Shown: positions 35,017 to 44,193, counted from the first letter of the stretch. The stretch: 64,000 bases of DNA from Chelativorans multitrophicus (GCF_011317445.1 NZ_JAAAPL010000008.1:1-64000), one strand, 5' to 3'. Made by a program: numbers and translations. The notes: generated by a model not told the origin, from the sequence alone.

Positions 35017-35054
35017 TCGCCTCATCGCCTCATCGCCTCATCGCCTCATCGCCA
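35017..35054. repeat. tandem 8-bp repeat
   Basis: Four exact copies of TCGCCTCA occupy 35017-35048, followed by a partial copy. It lies in the intergenic space between the zeta-toxin gene and the convergent 116-aa gene. Unit length and uniformity exclude a CRISPR array. Confidence 0.85.
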
Positions 35055-35070
35055 CGGCGAGCGCGCGGCT

Positions 35071-35421
35071 CTAGTAGGCGGTGATCTGGCCGGACTGGAT
35101 GACTGCCCGGACGGCCGCAAAGGGCTCGTGCTCCGCCTGCACCCACAGAACATGTCTCGGCGCATCCTCTCGAGACGCTCTCAGGGCAGACTCGAGTAAC
35201 ATCTTCGTTCCAATGCAGGTCAGCAAATCGGACGCGTCAACGCGTAGCCACAGCATTCCCGGAACGGGCCGGATGATGGCACGGGAAGAGTCGAGCTCGA
35301 GAATAAGATCGTCACCCTCTCTCATTTGTTCTCTACAGTAACACGCGAGAGCCAAATTGATGGATTGAGCGAGATGCTCCCCTTCGGAGACGGTCAGACA
35401 TGCTTCGTTCGAGGTGCGCAT
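35071..35421 (-). CDS. hypothetical protein downstream of virB11
   Basis: This 116-residue protein is predicted from the ATG at 35421 (MRTSNEACLTVSEGEHLAQS). It has LALACYCREQMREGDDLILE and PGMLWLRVDASDLLTC, and looks soluble and mixed alpha/beta. Codon use is less GC-biased than in the virB genes. It lies 150 bases downstream of virB11 on the same strand, with a palindrome in the gap, so it may have its own promoter. The frame can be extended to 35565, but the extension is arginine-rich and unconvincing. No family is recognised. Confidence 0.5.
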   Translation of the reverse strand: MRTSNEACLTVSEGEHLAQSINLALACYCREQMREGDDLILELDSSRAIIRPVPGMLWLRVDASDLLTCIGTKMLLESALRASREDAPRHVLWVQAEHEPFAAVRAVIQSGQITAY

Positions 35422-35445
35422 ACGAAGACACCTTTCTGCAGACCT

Positions 35446-35457
35446 TGCGGTACCGCA
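35446..35457. promoter_or_regulatory. 12-bp palindrome upstream of the 116-aa gene
   Basis: TGCGGTACCGCA is a perfect palindrome 25 bases upstream of the predicted start at 35421. It is a candidate operator for a dimeric regulator; no regulator can be assigned. Confidence 0.4.
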
Positions 35458-35573
35458 GGATAAGTTTGTCGCAAAATGTACGGGGAGACTGGCCGATCGC
35501 CGACGGCGCGCTGTTTTCATAAGATGGTCCAACTTTCTAAAATGCGGATCTTGCCTAGCCCGCACGCTATGGA

Positions 35574-36608
35574 TTATGGCGCGACCCCTCCAGCTGAAGA
35601 GATGCGGGCGGTCGGGGCAATGGCGTCAGCGAAGTAAATCTCCGTCACCCGGAACCTGCCGCCGACCCTCTTGCACTGCACGATCACGTCGATCGAAATC
35701 TTCAGCAGGTTTCGGATGTCTTCCCGGTCGAGGTCCTGTCCCCCCTCGGATTCTTTGACCAGGAGTGTCAACTGCTCGAACGCCAGGCTTGGTGAATCCG
35801 CATGGACGGTGGTGATCGAGCCGGGGTGCCCGGAATTGATGTTTCGGATGTAGTAGAACGCAGTGCCGTCACGCAGCTCCTGCAGGAGGACCCGATCCGG
35901 GCGCATGCGCAGGCACGATTCAAGCAGATCCTTCGCGCCGAGCTTTGCCAGCCCCTGCCCGCCCTTGGAATAGAACAGCCGGACATGGTTCGGCTGCGGG
36001 ATCGTCAACTCCGGTGTGTCTTCGATGCTGATGAGCCGTTCGTCGTCTGGAATGTGCTGGATTAGCGCCTTCGAGATCGTGGTCTTGCCGGATCCCGTGG
36101 CGCCAGAGATGATGATGTTCTTGCGCGCAAGAACCGCACCTTCGAGAAAGACGCGATACTGTCCGCTGCGGTAGCTCGCTAACAACGGATCTTCACGAGA
36201 GGTCTGATCGGCGCTCGCAACGACATTCTCGAACAAGCCGCCCTCCTCCAGATCAGCCGTGGACAGCGCAACAGATGAGGGCTTGCGGATGGTGATGGAA
36301 ACGGTGTCGCGTGTCGTCGCCGGCGGGATCACAATCTGGATGCGTTCGTCGTCCGGAAGGGTGGCAGAGAGAAGCGGGCGCGTCTCGTCGATGCCCTGAT
36401 TTGAGTAACTTGCCACCGCGCGGGCCAGCCGCATCAGCTTGTCAAACGACAGGTCCGGCAGCTCGTGGCGTTTCCAGCCAGCCGTTCCTTCCGTCAGCAC
36501 TTCGCCGGGTCGATTGATGACGACCTCGTAGAGGCTCTCGTCTTTCAAGAAGCGATCGAGCGGCAGAAGCAGTTGGCGGACGACGCCAGCATCGGAGTTT
36601 TCCGCCAT
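35574..36608 (-). CDS. virB11: VirB11 secretion ATPase
   Basis: This 344-residue hexameric traffic ATPase acts at the cytoplasmic base of the T4SS. Walker A is GATGSGKTT at about 166-174, followed by LISIEDTPELTI (Asp box), a His-box GHPGSITTVHAD, and the Walker-B-like arginine region MRPDRVLLQELRDG. The N-terminal domain (YEVVINRPGEVLTEG) is complete. It is the last T4SS gene of the operon and starts 8 bases after virB10's stop. The length is as expected. Confidence 0.95.
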   Translation of the reverse strand: MAENSDAGVVRQLLLPLDRFLKDESLYEVVINRPGEVLTEGTAGWKRHELPDLSFDKLMRLARAVASYSNQGIDETRPLLSATLPDDERIQIVIPPATTRDTVSITIRKPSSVALSTADLEEGGLFENVVASADQTSREDPLLASYRSGQYRVFLEGAVLARKNIIISGATGSGKTTISKALIQHIPDDERLISIEDTPELTIPQPNHVRLFYSKGGQGLAKLGAKDLLESCLRMRPDRVLLQELRDGTAFYYIRNINSGHPGSITTVHADSPSLAFEQLTLLVKESEGGQDLDREDIRNLLKISIDVIVQCKRVGGRFRVTEIYFADAIAPTARISSAGGVAP

Positions 36609-36616
36609 CCCCTGCC

Positions 36617-37789
36617 CTATTTCGTGACCAAATCGGATTTTGGATAGAAGTCGCCTATCACGGCGCGGTCGTAGATCGTGTTGCGCGGCTCGGTGACCCG
36701 CAGACCATAGATGCTTGAGAAATCGAGATCGCGCGCCACGAAGATCGAAACGAGTGACCCCTGGTGCTTCATGAGCGTTGGCGGAATGTTGATGGACTGC
36801 TCGACGGCGATCGCGGCGGCGTCTTTGCCGGCGCTTGTCGTGCCCTGCGCCTGCACATCACTGCGCTGTAGTTCCTGACCGGCATAGGTGGCAATATCGC
36901 CGACCACCGACAGAAGTAGCGCGCTTCCGAAGCGCTCCCACCAATGCGTATCGACGTAACCATCAAAGCCAGCCCGGCCGATCGCATCGGTTGCCGGCGA
37001 GGCCAATGTGATGATGACGCCTGTGGGCGTCTTGGCTCGGTTCCAGAGCACGAACAACCGGCTTTGGCCGCGGCGCAGTCCGCCACGATATTCGCCCACG
37101 ACCTGGGTGCCTTTCTCCATCAGCACGACCCGGCCGTTGTCGGAGAGAATATCTCGGGTAATCACGCAACTGGTGAATCCCGGCTGATCGGATGACAGCG
37201 CGGTTTCGAGCGCGCAGGGGATCGAGGTCCCCATCGCCACGATGAAGTTCCGGTTGCCGAGATGTCCGGCCTTCGATCCTTCCAGGACAGTTGGCTTCAG
37301 CATCCGGTTGAAGCGCTGATCCTCGTTCTCGCCCTGCCCCCCTCCTCCCAGGAGGCCGTCAACCGGGACGAAGTTTGGATCGGTCGTCGCGTCGCCCGTA
37401 TTGGAAGGCCTGGCATTGTTGCCGGACTGACCGCCGCCAAAGGCCATCACCGGCGCCCGTCTTGCCGCATCGAGCAGTTCATCGACCGGGGGCGTCTCCG
37501 CCGTCTCGACGGCCGGCGTCGGTAGTTTGATCTCGGGAACTGGCAGGGCCACGGGCTCGGGTTCGGCCCGGGCCGGTTCGAACTCCGTCGTCTGACGGAT
37601 CACTCCCGATCCCGGCTGCTCGACGTCCTCCTTCGGCCCCTGGCGCATCGACCACATGGCGAAACCCATGAAGGCGACGACCGCCAGCACGACCGCGCCT
37701 CGCTTGAGCAAGGGATTGCTGTCGACCTTGCGTGCCGCCGAGGTCTGACCGCGTTCGCCGGGGATCGATGTTTCTGGCGTATCTGTCAT
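36617..37789 (-). CDS. virB10: VirB10 core-complex protein
   Basis: This 390-residue TonB-like protein spans both membranes. It has a cytoplasmic tail, one membrane anchor (GAVVLAVVAFMGFAMWSM at about 32-49), a proline-rich periplasmic linker (EPEPVALPVPEIKLP) and the beta-barrel TrbI domain with ALSSDQPGFTSCVITRDILS and GRVVLMEKGTQVVGEYRGGL. It links energy from VirB11 and VirD4 to the outer-membrane pore. It lies between virB11 and virB9 in the conserved order. Confidence 0.94.
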   Translation of the reverse strand: MTDTPETSIPGERGQTSAARKVDSNPLLKRGAVVLAVVAFMGFAMWSMRQGPKEDVEQPGSGVIRQTTEFEPARAEPEPVALPVPEIKLPTPAVETAETPPVDELLDAARRAPVMAFGGGQSGNNARPSNTGDATTDPNFVPVDGLLGGGGQGENEDQRFNRMLKPTVLEGSKAGHLGNRNFIVAMGTSIPCALETALSSDQPGFTSCVITRDILSDNGRVVLMEKGTQVVGEYRGGLRRGQSRLFVLWNRAKTPTGVIITLASPATDAIGRAGFDGYVDTHWWERFGSALLLSVVGDIATYAGQELQRSDVQAQGTTSAGKDAAAIAVEQSINIPPTLMKHQGSLVSIFVARDLDFSSIYGLRVTEPRNTIYDRAVIGDFYPKSDLVTK

Positions 37790-37799
37790 GGCGGCTCCC

Positions 37800-38657
37800 T
37801 TATTGTCCGGCGGCCGGAACCTTCACCACTCGTTCGACCGAGGGCGAGGTGGTATTGGTTCCCGGATCGACGCCTACCGGCGAATAGGCCTCGTTGAAGA
37901 TGCAGAGCGTGTCCGATCCACGCCGCAGGATAAACTTGCGGCTGATCGCATGGACCAGAACGAGGTCGCCCTGAACCGTCTTCGGCACCAGGCTTTCCGT
38001 CCCGTCGGAATTCTCTATGTAGATCGCGGGCATCTCCTGATTGCCGCTGAAGGCAAAGGTCGTCACCTTGCCATTATCGTAGACCGCCTGCGGTTCGATT
38101 GCGGCGGAGCCTTGCGCCGAATAACGCCAGTTTCGTGGGCCGTATTGTTCATGGATGCCGAGGACCTGATCGGCATAACCAGCCTCGGCCGCACGCTTCT
38201 TCGCCTCATCCTCGAGGCGTCGCCGCTCTGCTTCATCGGCTGGATAACGGTACTTCACATAGAAATAGGTATTTTGCCCGGCATCGACCGACCCGTCTCG
38301 AACGACCAATTCCATCTGATAGCTGCGCTTGGAGCCGTCGCGCCGTGTCGTCACAACCGAGATGTTGGTGGCGGGTTGGTTCTCGCGTGGTTTGAGGAAC
38401 AGGATGTGGCCGGCAGGTGCGACTTCCCAGGCAACGGTATTGCCGAGTGCCACATGAGCGATTTCCTCGTCTGGCGCGAACTCCACCTGGACCGAAGAAC
38501 GGATCGTGCCGACGATGCGGGTGATATTGTAGGGTTGGTAGCTGACGAAACGCACGCGATTGTCCTGCTGCGCGCTGGTCGGAATCTCCAGGGTCTGAAC
38601 AGGGAATGCGGTCAGTGCCGCGATGATGGCCACGGCAAGGAACGATCGTTTTCTCAA
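37800..38657 (-). CDS. virB9: VirB9 outer-membrane core protein
   Basis: This 285-residue secreted protein has a signal peptide (RKRSFLAVAIIAALTAFPVQ), then the VirB9 N-lobe (IEVEFAPDEEIAHVALGN-like segment, PAGHILFLKPRENQPATN) and C-lobe (VYDNGKVTTFAFSGNQEMPA, LRRGSDTLCIFNEAY). The likely start is TTG at 38657, overlapping the virB8 stop in a TTGA arrangement. The longer upstream frame runs into virB8 and lacks a signal peptide. It forms the outer ring with VirB7 and VirB10. Confidence 0.92.
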   Translation of the reverse strand: MRKRSFLAVAIIAALTAFPVQTLEIPTSAQQDNRVRFVSYQPYNITRIVGTIRSSVQVEFAPDEEIAHVALGNTVAWEVAPAGHILFLKPRENQPATNISVVTTRRDGSKRSYQMELVVRDGSVDAGQNTYFYVKYRYPADEAERRRLEDEAKKRAAEAGYADQVLGIHEQYGPRNWRYSAQGSAAIEPQAVYDNGKVTTFAFSGNQEMPAIYIENSDGTESLVPKTVQGDLVLVHAISRKFILRRGSDTLCIFNEAYSPVGVDPGTNTTSPSVERVVKVPAAGQ

Positions 38658-39325
38658 TTCAAGGCCTCCGGATCGGCCCGGTACTCGCTCACCACGAACC
38701 CAAGCGGGTTCACCAACCGGTCGCTGGAGGATATTGGGGCATTGGCATAGGAATAGGTGATCGTTGCCACCCAATGGGTTGTGCGGACATCTTCGCCGCG
38801 TGTGATTGTCCGCGTGTAGCGGACTGAAACGACATTGCTGTTGATGAGTGAGATTGACTTGATCCCGATACGGGACGTCGCCGAGCGCCCATAGACATTC
38901 TGCGGAGATTCCGGATTGCCGCCGCGATACGCGGCCGCAAAGCGCTGCTGCTCAGCCGCGTTCGACATCAGCGATGCGGTCCGGAAATTCTCTTCCGCTT
39001 CCGACCAGACATAGCCTTCGCGTGCCCGGACGTAACGGGCGGCGAAATATTTGGTGACCTCCTCGTCATAGTTGCCGGCGGTCGACGCCATGGCTGACAC
39101 GACGTCGACGATGCCGGTCGAATTGTCGACGCGGATGACAAAGGGTTCGACCGTCTTGAGCGGCGTCAGCGCGACCACGGCGGCAACCGAGACGCAGGCC
39201 AGCACGCTGGCGACGATGGCGACGAACCAGGCGAGTCGTTTTGAGCGCTCGGCGGAGACCATCCGGTCCTGATCGAAGCGGCGCGCCTTGTCGAAATATT
39301 CCTTGAGACTGTCTGTCGTCACCAT
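38654..39325 (-). CDS. virB8: VirB8 inner-membrane assembly factor
   Basis: This 223-residue bitopic protein has a short cytoplasmic N-terminus, one membrane span (LAWFVAIVASVLACVSVAAVVAL, near 32-54) and an NTF2-like periplasmic domain (TPLKTVEPFVIRVDNSTGIV, YVRAREGYVWSEAEENF, VVSVRYTRTITRGED). It nucleates T4SS assembly. The ATG at 39325 is preferred to 39346 because it follows the stop of the lipoprotein gene by 5 bases and has a purine-rich site. Confidence 0.93.
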   Translation of the reverse strand: MVTTDSLKEYFDKARRFDQDRMVSAERSKRLAWFVAIVASVLACVSVAAVVALTPLKTVEPFVIRVDNSTGIVDVVSAMASTAGNYDEEVTKYFAARYVRAREGYVWSEAEENFRTASLMSNAAEQQRFAAAYRGGNPESPQNVYGRSATSRIGIKSISLINSNVVSVRYTRTITRGEDVRTTHWVATITYSYANAPISSSDRLVNPLGFVVSEYRADPEALN

Positions 39326-39330
39326 GCCCC

Positions 39331-39621
39331 CTACCCTGCCCGGCAAGCGGCGTGAGAGCCGGCTTCGTCGAATCCGGCGAAGGCTACGGTCGCGACGGTT
39401 GGTTCATGCTCGGCGAACGCCAAGGCTAACGCGTCGCCACCAGCGCGCGAGGATTGCTGTTGCGGATTGCCCTGTGCTTTCCCGGCATCCCAATCCCACA
39501 TCGAACGATTGAGCGGACGCTTCGCGTAACCGTCGCATTTGGGCAGCGGGTAACTTAGCGTCGCGCAGCCGGAGACCGCCGCCAGCAGCCCCATCATTGT
39601 TACAACTCGAACTATATGCAC
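39331..39621 (-). CDS. virB7: VirB7-position lipoprotein
   Basis: This 96-residue lipoprotein has a short signal ending in a lipobox (MMGLLAAVSGC, cleavage before Cys19). The mature part includes YPLPKCDGYAKRPLNRSMWD, with one further Cys, and a low-complexity C-terminus. VirB7 proteins are poorly conserved, and this call relies on the lipobox and on the position between virB6 and virB8. It would anchor VirB9 at the outer membrane through disulfide or hydrophobic contacts. Confidence 0.75.
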   Translation of the reverse strand: MHIVRVVTMMGLLAAVSGCATLSYPLPKCDGYAKRPLNRSMWDWDAGKAQGNPQQQSSRAGGDALALAFAEHEPTVATVAFAGFDEAGSHAACRAG

Positions 39622-39648
39622 GCTGAAATACCCCTCATGGTAATGGCG

Positions 39649-40545
39649 TCAGGCTCCTCTGCCGGTCAGCCTGCGCCAACTCCAACCGATCGCGCGCACT
39701 ACGGTGTTGTTGTGCCCATCGCGCGCCGCGGTATAGCCATAGGTCAGCGAGGCACCGCCGGAGGCGAGCGCCGAGGCAATACCTGGCAGCTGATAAAAGA
39801 CGTACAGTGACGCAAGCCCGATGGCGCCGACGGCGATCGGGCGCATCAGGACGTCGCTGTAAGCCTCGACAGTCGTAAACATGGTCGCGAAGCTGGTGAC
39901 CAGCAGCGAGCCGACCGCGACAACCAGAACCTGCAGAATGACGAAGTTGGCGAGCTGCCCGATCCACGCCTCGGTGAAGCGGCGTGTCGACTGGAACATG
40001 GCCAGTGCGATGAAGATCGGTCCGATCGCGAGAACGATCGCAAGGGCGACCCGCGCATAGAGTGAAACAACATAGCCGATCGAGGCCACGACAAAAGTCA
40101 CAAACACGACGACAAGACCGGCAAAACCGGTCAGCGGATCGACCGGCCATGAGGCCTGTGCCCAAATATCATTGGCGGATTTCTGACCCTTGTCGAGCAG
40201 ACTGTCGAAGGTCGTAGCGCTCGGCGCGCCGCCGGTATTCAGTGCTTCGGAAACTTCCCTGGGCAGAATCTCGAAAAAGACGTTAGTCACATAGGTCTGA
40301 TATTCGCCGGCGTTCCTCAGCAGCATCAGTATGATGGCGAGCTTTATCGCCCGGAAGGCAAACTCCATGATCGGTTCCTGCACCGATCCGCGCAGGATCA
40401 GGAAACCGTAAAGGATCACGTAGAGTGTCAGCGCTGCTGTCAACGGCCCCGTCACCCACGCGCTGATCCCGCTTGTACCGGAACTGATGAAGTTCTGGAG
40501 CGGCGTCGTGAACTGGCGATCGAGAAAGCCGAAGACGGTGTACAT
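39649..40545 (-). CDS. virB6: VirB6 polytopic membrane protein
   Basis: This 298-residue protein has six or so hydrophobic spans, among them WVTGPLTAALTLYVILYGFL, FRAIKLAIILMLL, FAGLVVVFVTFVVASIGYVV and VALAIVLAIGPIFIALAMF. The last precedes the family's RRFTEAWIGQLANFVILQVL segment. TrbL/VirB6 proteins form the inner-membrane part of the DNA path. It starts 4 bases after the EexN-like gene in this operon. It has no long C-terminal extension. Confidence 0.93.
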   Translation of the reverse strand: MYTVFGFLDRQFTTPLQNFISSGTSGISAWVTGPLTAALTLYVILYGFLILRGSVQEPIMEFAFRAIKLAIILMLLRNAGEYQTYVTNVFFEILPREVSEALNTGGAPSATTFDSLLDKGQKSANDIWAQASWPVDPLTGFAGLVVVFVTFVVASIGYVVSLYARVALAIVLAIGPIFIALAMFQSTRRFTEAWIGQLANFVILQVLVVAVGSLLVTSFATMFTTVEAYSDVLMRPIAVGAIGLASLYVFYQLPGIASALASGGASLTYGYTAARDGHNNTVVRAIGWSWRRLTGRGA

Positions 40546-40549
40546 GGCG

Positions 40550-40786
40550 CTATCCCCCCAGCGCCCTGTTCATGCGCTCGAGCCGGGCCTTGCCTTCCGC
40601 CTCTTCGGCATTGCGGCAATTGGGCGTCTCCCCGAGTTCACCGGGGTTCTCGCGGCACTTTCCGATATGATCAGCGCGCAGGCTCTCGTCGGCGAGAAAT
40701 TCGCTGACGGTGATGACCGTAGCCGGAGGCGGTTCCGAACACGCCGCCAGCAATGCCATCATGACGAGAGCCGCGACATGCTTCAT
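40550..40786 (-). CDS. eexN: EexN-family entry-exclusion lipoprotein
   Basis: This 78-residue lipoprotein has a lipobox MMALLAAC (Cys16). Its mature region follows the EexN pattern: VSEFLADESLRADHIGKC, NPGELGETPNCRNAEEA. Three cysteines are present in the mature chain. EexN-type proteins block the entry of a second identical plasmid by acting on the VirB6-class partner, and the gene sits exactly next to virB6. It overlaps the virB5 end by 4 bases (ATGA-type). Confidence 0.85.
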   Translation of the reverse strand: MKHVAALVMMALLAACSEPPPATVITVSEFLADESLRADHIGKCRENPGELGETPNCRNAEEAEGKARLERMNRALGG

Positions 40787-41478
40787 TGCGACAGCGCCGT
40801 GTTCATCGTGTCGATGCGCTTGCGCCAGTCTTCCGCCTTGCGCTGATCCTCGACCTGGGCCTGCGCCTGCTGGACCATCTGCAGCCCCTGCATCCTAAGG
40901 AGATCGGTCTGCAGGAAGGCACTTTCGGCCTGAATGCGCGCCTGGAGATCGGCGATGTCCTTGGCATCGCTTGCCGACGATATCTGCTGGCGCAACTGAT
41001 CGATCCCATCGATGCGCTTGGTGGCGGCATCGTAAATCTGCTGGCCAAGGCTCATTTGGCCGGCATTGCGGTTCTGAACGCGCGCCAGTTCCTGGGCGTA
41101 GAAATCGTTGGCCGAGGTCTGGTAGGTCGAGTTCTCGCCGAGGAATTTCGAGGCGGCATCGCCGAACGCACCCGAGCCGTTGCCGCTGAGCAGGCTTTCG
41201 ATCGCCGCAAAGTCTTGCGGTAAGGCTTTGCGGATTTCCGGCTGGTTCAGGAGGGAAACAACATCGGCCATGTTCGTCAGCTTGTTCAGCGATCCGAACA
41301 ATTGCTCGGCTTGGGTGATTTGCTGATTGAGCGCGTCAAGCTGCGACTTGAGCTGGGTGATGCTCTCAATGTGCTTCAGGATCGCCGTCTGGTCGATCAC
41401 GGGAATCCCTTGCGCGCCGGCGCCGCTGGCCGACAGGACAAGGATGGCGGCAGCCATCATCGATTTGCGCATACGCAT
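40783..41478 (-). CDS. virB5: VirB5 pilus-tip protein
   Basis: This 231-residue secreted helical protein has a signal peptide (MMAAAILVLSASGAGAQ), then ILKHIESITQLKSQLDALNQ and long coiled helices rich in Gln and Ala, as in VirB5/TraC minor pilins. Its ATG (41478) overlaps the virB4 stop in an ATGA arrangement; the longer upstream frame is rejected because the signal peptide then lies internal. It acts at the pilus tip in contact with the recipient. Confidence 0.9.
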   Translation of the reverse strand: MRMRKSMMAAAILVLSASGAGAQGIPVIDQTAILKHIESITQLKSQLDALNQQITQAEQLFGSLNKLTNMADVVSLLNQPEIRKALPQDFAAIESLLSGNGSGAFGDAASKFLGENSTYQTSANDFYAQELARVQNRNAGQMSLGQQIYDAATKRIDGIDQLRQQISSASDAKDIADLQARIQAESAFLQTDLLRMQGLQMVQQAQAQVEDQRKAEDWRKRIDTMNTALSQ

Positions 41479-43880
41479 CAGCCTGCACTCCTTTGCTGCT
41501 GGAAGAGAGGAAGCCATGCTTCCGGATCGTCGCCGGTCTCCGCCCGGATCGTATCGGCAAGTTCGACGTTGGCGGTGCGACCGGAGAGCACGGCGAGTTC
41601 GTCGTCGAAGCCGCCGAGATTGAGCTCGGCGACGACGCTGTTATGACCCTGCTTGACGATGAAGCGGCGGCTCTCGTTGGAGAGCTCCCGTGCGATCAGC
41701 TCATATTCCCGTTCGGTGAGCTTGAAGCCGTCGACGTAGTCGGCTCGACTGCCACGCGAGTTGGGCATGAAGACCTGGGTGGGGCACTGCTCGATGATGG
41801 TGTGCGCAATCGGAGAGTTGATCGCATCGCGCGGGCTTTGCGTGGCGAACAGCATGAGCCCATTCTGTTTGCGGATGGTCTTGAGCTTGTTCTGGGCGAG
41901 ATCGCGAAAGCCTTCGTCGGCAAGCGCCTTCCAGAACTCATCGATCACGATGATGATGCGGCGGCCGTCGATCAGCTGCTCGACCCGGTGGAAGAGATAG
42001 GCCATCAGCGGCGTGCGGATTTCCTCATTGTCGAGGAAGTCGGTCATGTCATAGCCGACGAACTTGCCGCCAACACCGAAGTCTCCAAGGCCAATGTCCT
42101 CAATGACGTTATCGAATACCCAACCGAGCGGCCCTCCCCTCTCCCAGCGGCGCAATCGAGATGCGATGCCTTCGGGATCGGTGTTGTTGAGAAAGGTGCG
42201 CAGCGCGCCGATCGTGCGCCGCTCTACCGGCAGATCGGCGAGCCCATCGATGGCATTGGCGATGTCGCGGGTTTCCGCGACGGAGAGTTCTCGCGTTTTC
42301 GAGCCGACAAGCTTGGTCACCCATTGCGCCAGAAACACTTTGTTCTCCGGCGTCAGTTCCATGCCCTTCAGCGGGGCACAGCCGGTCGGCCGGCCATTTT
42401 TTAGCGGCAGGTATGTGCCGCCGGCGGCGCGCACGAAAAGATCGGCGCCGCGGTCCTTGTCGAAAAACACAATATTGGCATCAAACTTCTCGCCCTGCGA
42501 CAGGATGAAGTTGAGCAGCACCGTCTTGCCAGAGCCGGAAGGTCCGCCGATGAAGGTGTTGCCGAGATCGCCATAGTGAAGATTGAAATAGAGCGGAGAT
42601 CCCGACGCCGTCTTCAGCATGGCAACGGCAGGTCCCCATTCGTTGCCGTCGCGCTGACCGACCGGATAGGAATGAAACGGCGAAAAGGCCGCGAAATTCT
42701 TCGAGGTGATCGCGCCGGAGCGGACGCGATAGCGGAAGTTGCCGGGAAGCTGCGCCCACCAGGCCGCTTCCAGCCCGAGATCCTCGCGCGCAACGACCGC
42801 GCCGCCGTTGGTCAGATGGGTTCGGCTCTTCGCCAGATTGTCCGTTAATTCCCTCACCGTTCCGGCGAAGACCGTAAGCGTCAAGTGATGGTTACCCAGC
42901 ACGAAGCGGTTGGATTCCAAATCGTCCAGCGCATCATCGAGCTCCTCGAGCTGCGACCCGGCCTTGTCGCCGGCGCTGACCATCTGGTTCTGCTTGCGTC
43001 CCATCACCGTCTTCGCATCTGACTTCGACAGGAATGAGAAGCTCTGGGTCAGGATCAGTTCATAGGGGACGGTCAACAAGCCATCGAACATGCCGGGCCG
43101 CGTGCGGGCCGGATATTCCTTGAAACCGAACATGCCTGCATAACGGCTCGATCCTTCGTGACGGATCTCGACCGTCTCGCGTCCGACAATGACGCGGTCG
43201 GAATAAATTGCCGATGAAACGCGGCCCTCGGTCAGCGGCACGGCTTCACGGCGGCCGCCCACCAGTTGGTGCAGCACTTCGCTCGGCTCCGAGAAGACAA
43301 GGCCGTCGCGCTCTTGAAGGGTGAGAACGCGCGGGCCGAAACGCTTCAGGCCGGCTGTAACGTCGACGATGGTGTCGTCGAGACGCTTGAGGGCATCCAC
43401 ATCAAGCTCCACCCCGCGTCGCCGCGCCTTGCGCAATCTCGACAGGAACGCTGCCACCCGCTCGGCTGCATCCTTGCCCGGGTGCCATACGAGGCTGAGA
43501 TACAGATCGTTGCGGAACAAGTCCTCGCCGATCATGCGGTTGCGGTACTTGTCGTTCAGCGTGCGCGAGAAGGCGTTCGCGAATTCGCCGTCAGGATACT
43601 CGTTGTCGCGTCGCCGAACGACATGCGTCCACAGCGCCAGCCGCTCATCCGCGATGTTGCGGTAGAGCGTGTTGAGGTCCCGGTGCAGCGCATTGAGGTC
43701 CAGCGTGTCGGCCGTCTCGAACGACACGCCTTCGAGCGCGATGACCACCATCAGGGCACGGGAGTCAAGCGCGATCACCCGTTCATCGATGTGGCGGACG
43801 TAGGGGATGAAGGTCTCGGGTTCGAGCTCACGGCTCCTGACGGTCGCGGTACTAGGCAAGGCCGAGATCCCTTTCGTCAT
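41478..43880 (-). CDS. virB4: VirB4 ATPase
   Basis: This 800-residue AAA+ ATPase has the CagE/TrbE N-terminal region, Walker A GGPSGSGKTVLLNF at about 445-458, VFFDKDRGADLF, and Walker B RIIIVIDEFWKAL at about 638-650, followed by FATQSPRDAINS. It energises pilus assembly and substrate transfer. The 5' end overlaps virB3 by 29 bases. A virB3-virB4 separate-gene arrangement is kept, not the fused form. The length is standard. Confidence 0.95.
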   Translation of the reverse strand: MTKGISALPSTATVRSRELEPETFIPYVRHIDERVIALDSRALMVVIALEGVSFETADTLDLNALHRDLNTLYRNIADERLALWTHVVRRRDNEYPDGEFANAFSRTLNDKYRNRMIGEDLFRNDLYLSLVWHPGKDAAERVAAFLSRLRKARRRGVELDVDALKRLDDTIVDVTAGLKRFGPRVLTLQERDGLVFSEPSEVLHQLVGGRREAVPLTEGRVSSAIYSDRVIVGRETVEIRHEGSSRYAGMFGFKEYPARTRPGMFDGLLTVPYELILTQSFSFLSKSDAKTVMGRKQNQMVSAGDKAGSQLEELDDALDDLESNRFVLGNHHLTLTVFAGTVRELTDNLAKSRTHLTNGGAVVAREDLGLEAAWWAQLPGNFRYRVRSGAITSKNFAAFSPFHSYPVGQRDGNEWGPAVAMLKTASGSPLYFNLHYGDLGNTFIGGPSGSGKTVLLNFILSQGEKFDANIVFFDKDRGADLFVRAAGGTYLPLKNGRPTGCAPLKGMELTPENKVFLAQWVTKLVGSKTRELSVAETRDIANAIDGLADLPVERRTIGALRTFLNNTDPEGIASRLRRWERGGPLGWVFDNVIEDIGLGDFGVGGKFVGYDMTDFLDNEEIRTPLMAYLFHRVEQLIDGRRIIIVIDEFWKALADEGFRDLAQNKLKTIRKQNGLMLFATQSPRDAINSPIAHTIIEQCPTQVFMPNSRGSRADYVDGFKLTEREYELIARELSNESRRFIVKQGHNSVVAELNLGGFDDELAVLSGRTANVELADTIRAETGDDPEAWLPLFQQQRSAG

Positions 43881-44190
43881 AGCGCCGAACGAGCTTCATC
43901 GGAGTGAGACTCGATCCGCCCCAGAACCCGCTGTTGCGGGTTCTGCCCCGCGTCTCGATCCAACCGAGCAGCACGCGGAACATATTGTGGTCGTGCTTGA
44001 CGATGGCCTTGAAGATGACGTGGAACACCAGGCCCACGAGCGCGTAGGCCACGGATCCCGCGACTATGAAGAGGATCGTCGTGAAGATCATGTTGATCCC
44101 CATCGCCTCCATCGTCACGCCGCCAATCATCGCCGGCCTGGTGCAGGCGAGAAACAGCGTGTCTTCCTCAAGGGCAATCCGTTCGGTCAC
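43852..44190 (-). CDS. virB3: VirB3 inner-membrane protein
   Basis: This 112-residue protein has two membrane spans (MEAMGINMIFTTILFIVAGS and VAYALVGLVFHVIFKAIV) and an N-terminal LFLACTRPAMIGGVT, the VirB3 family signature. A conserved cytoplasmic segment (KHDHNMFRVLLGWIETRGRT) follows. It overlaps virB4 by 29 bases, and its start is 4 bases downstream of virB2's stop. It works with VirB4 in pilus biogenesis. Confidence 0.92.
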   Translation of the reverse strand: MTERIALEEDTLFLACTRPAMIGGVTMEAMGINMIFTTILFIVAGSVAYALVGLVFHVIFKAIVKHDHNMFRVLLGWIETRGRTRNSGFWGGSSLTPMKLVRRYDERDLGLA

Positions 44191-44193
44191 GCA

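Noticed and set aside
35017-35054. Possible CRISPR array
   Set aside because: The repeats are 8 bp and directly adjacent, with no spacers and no cas genes in the window.
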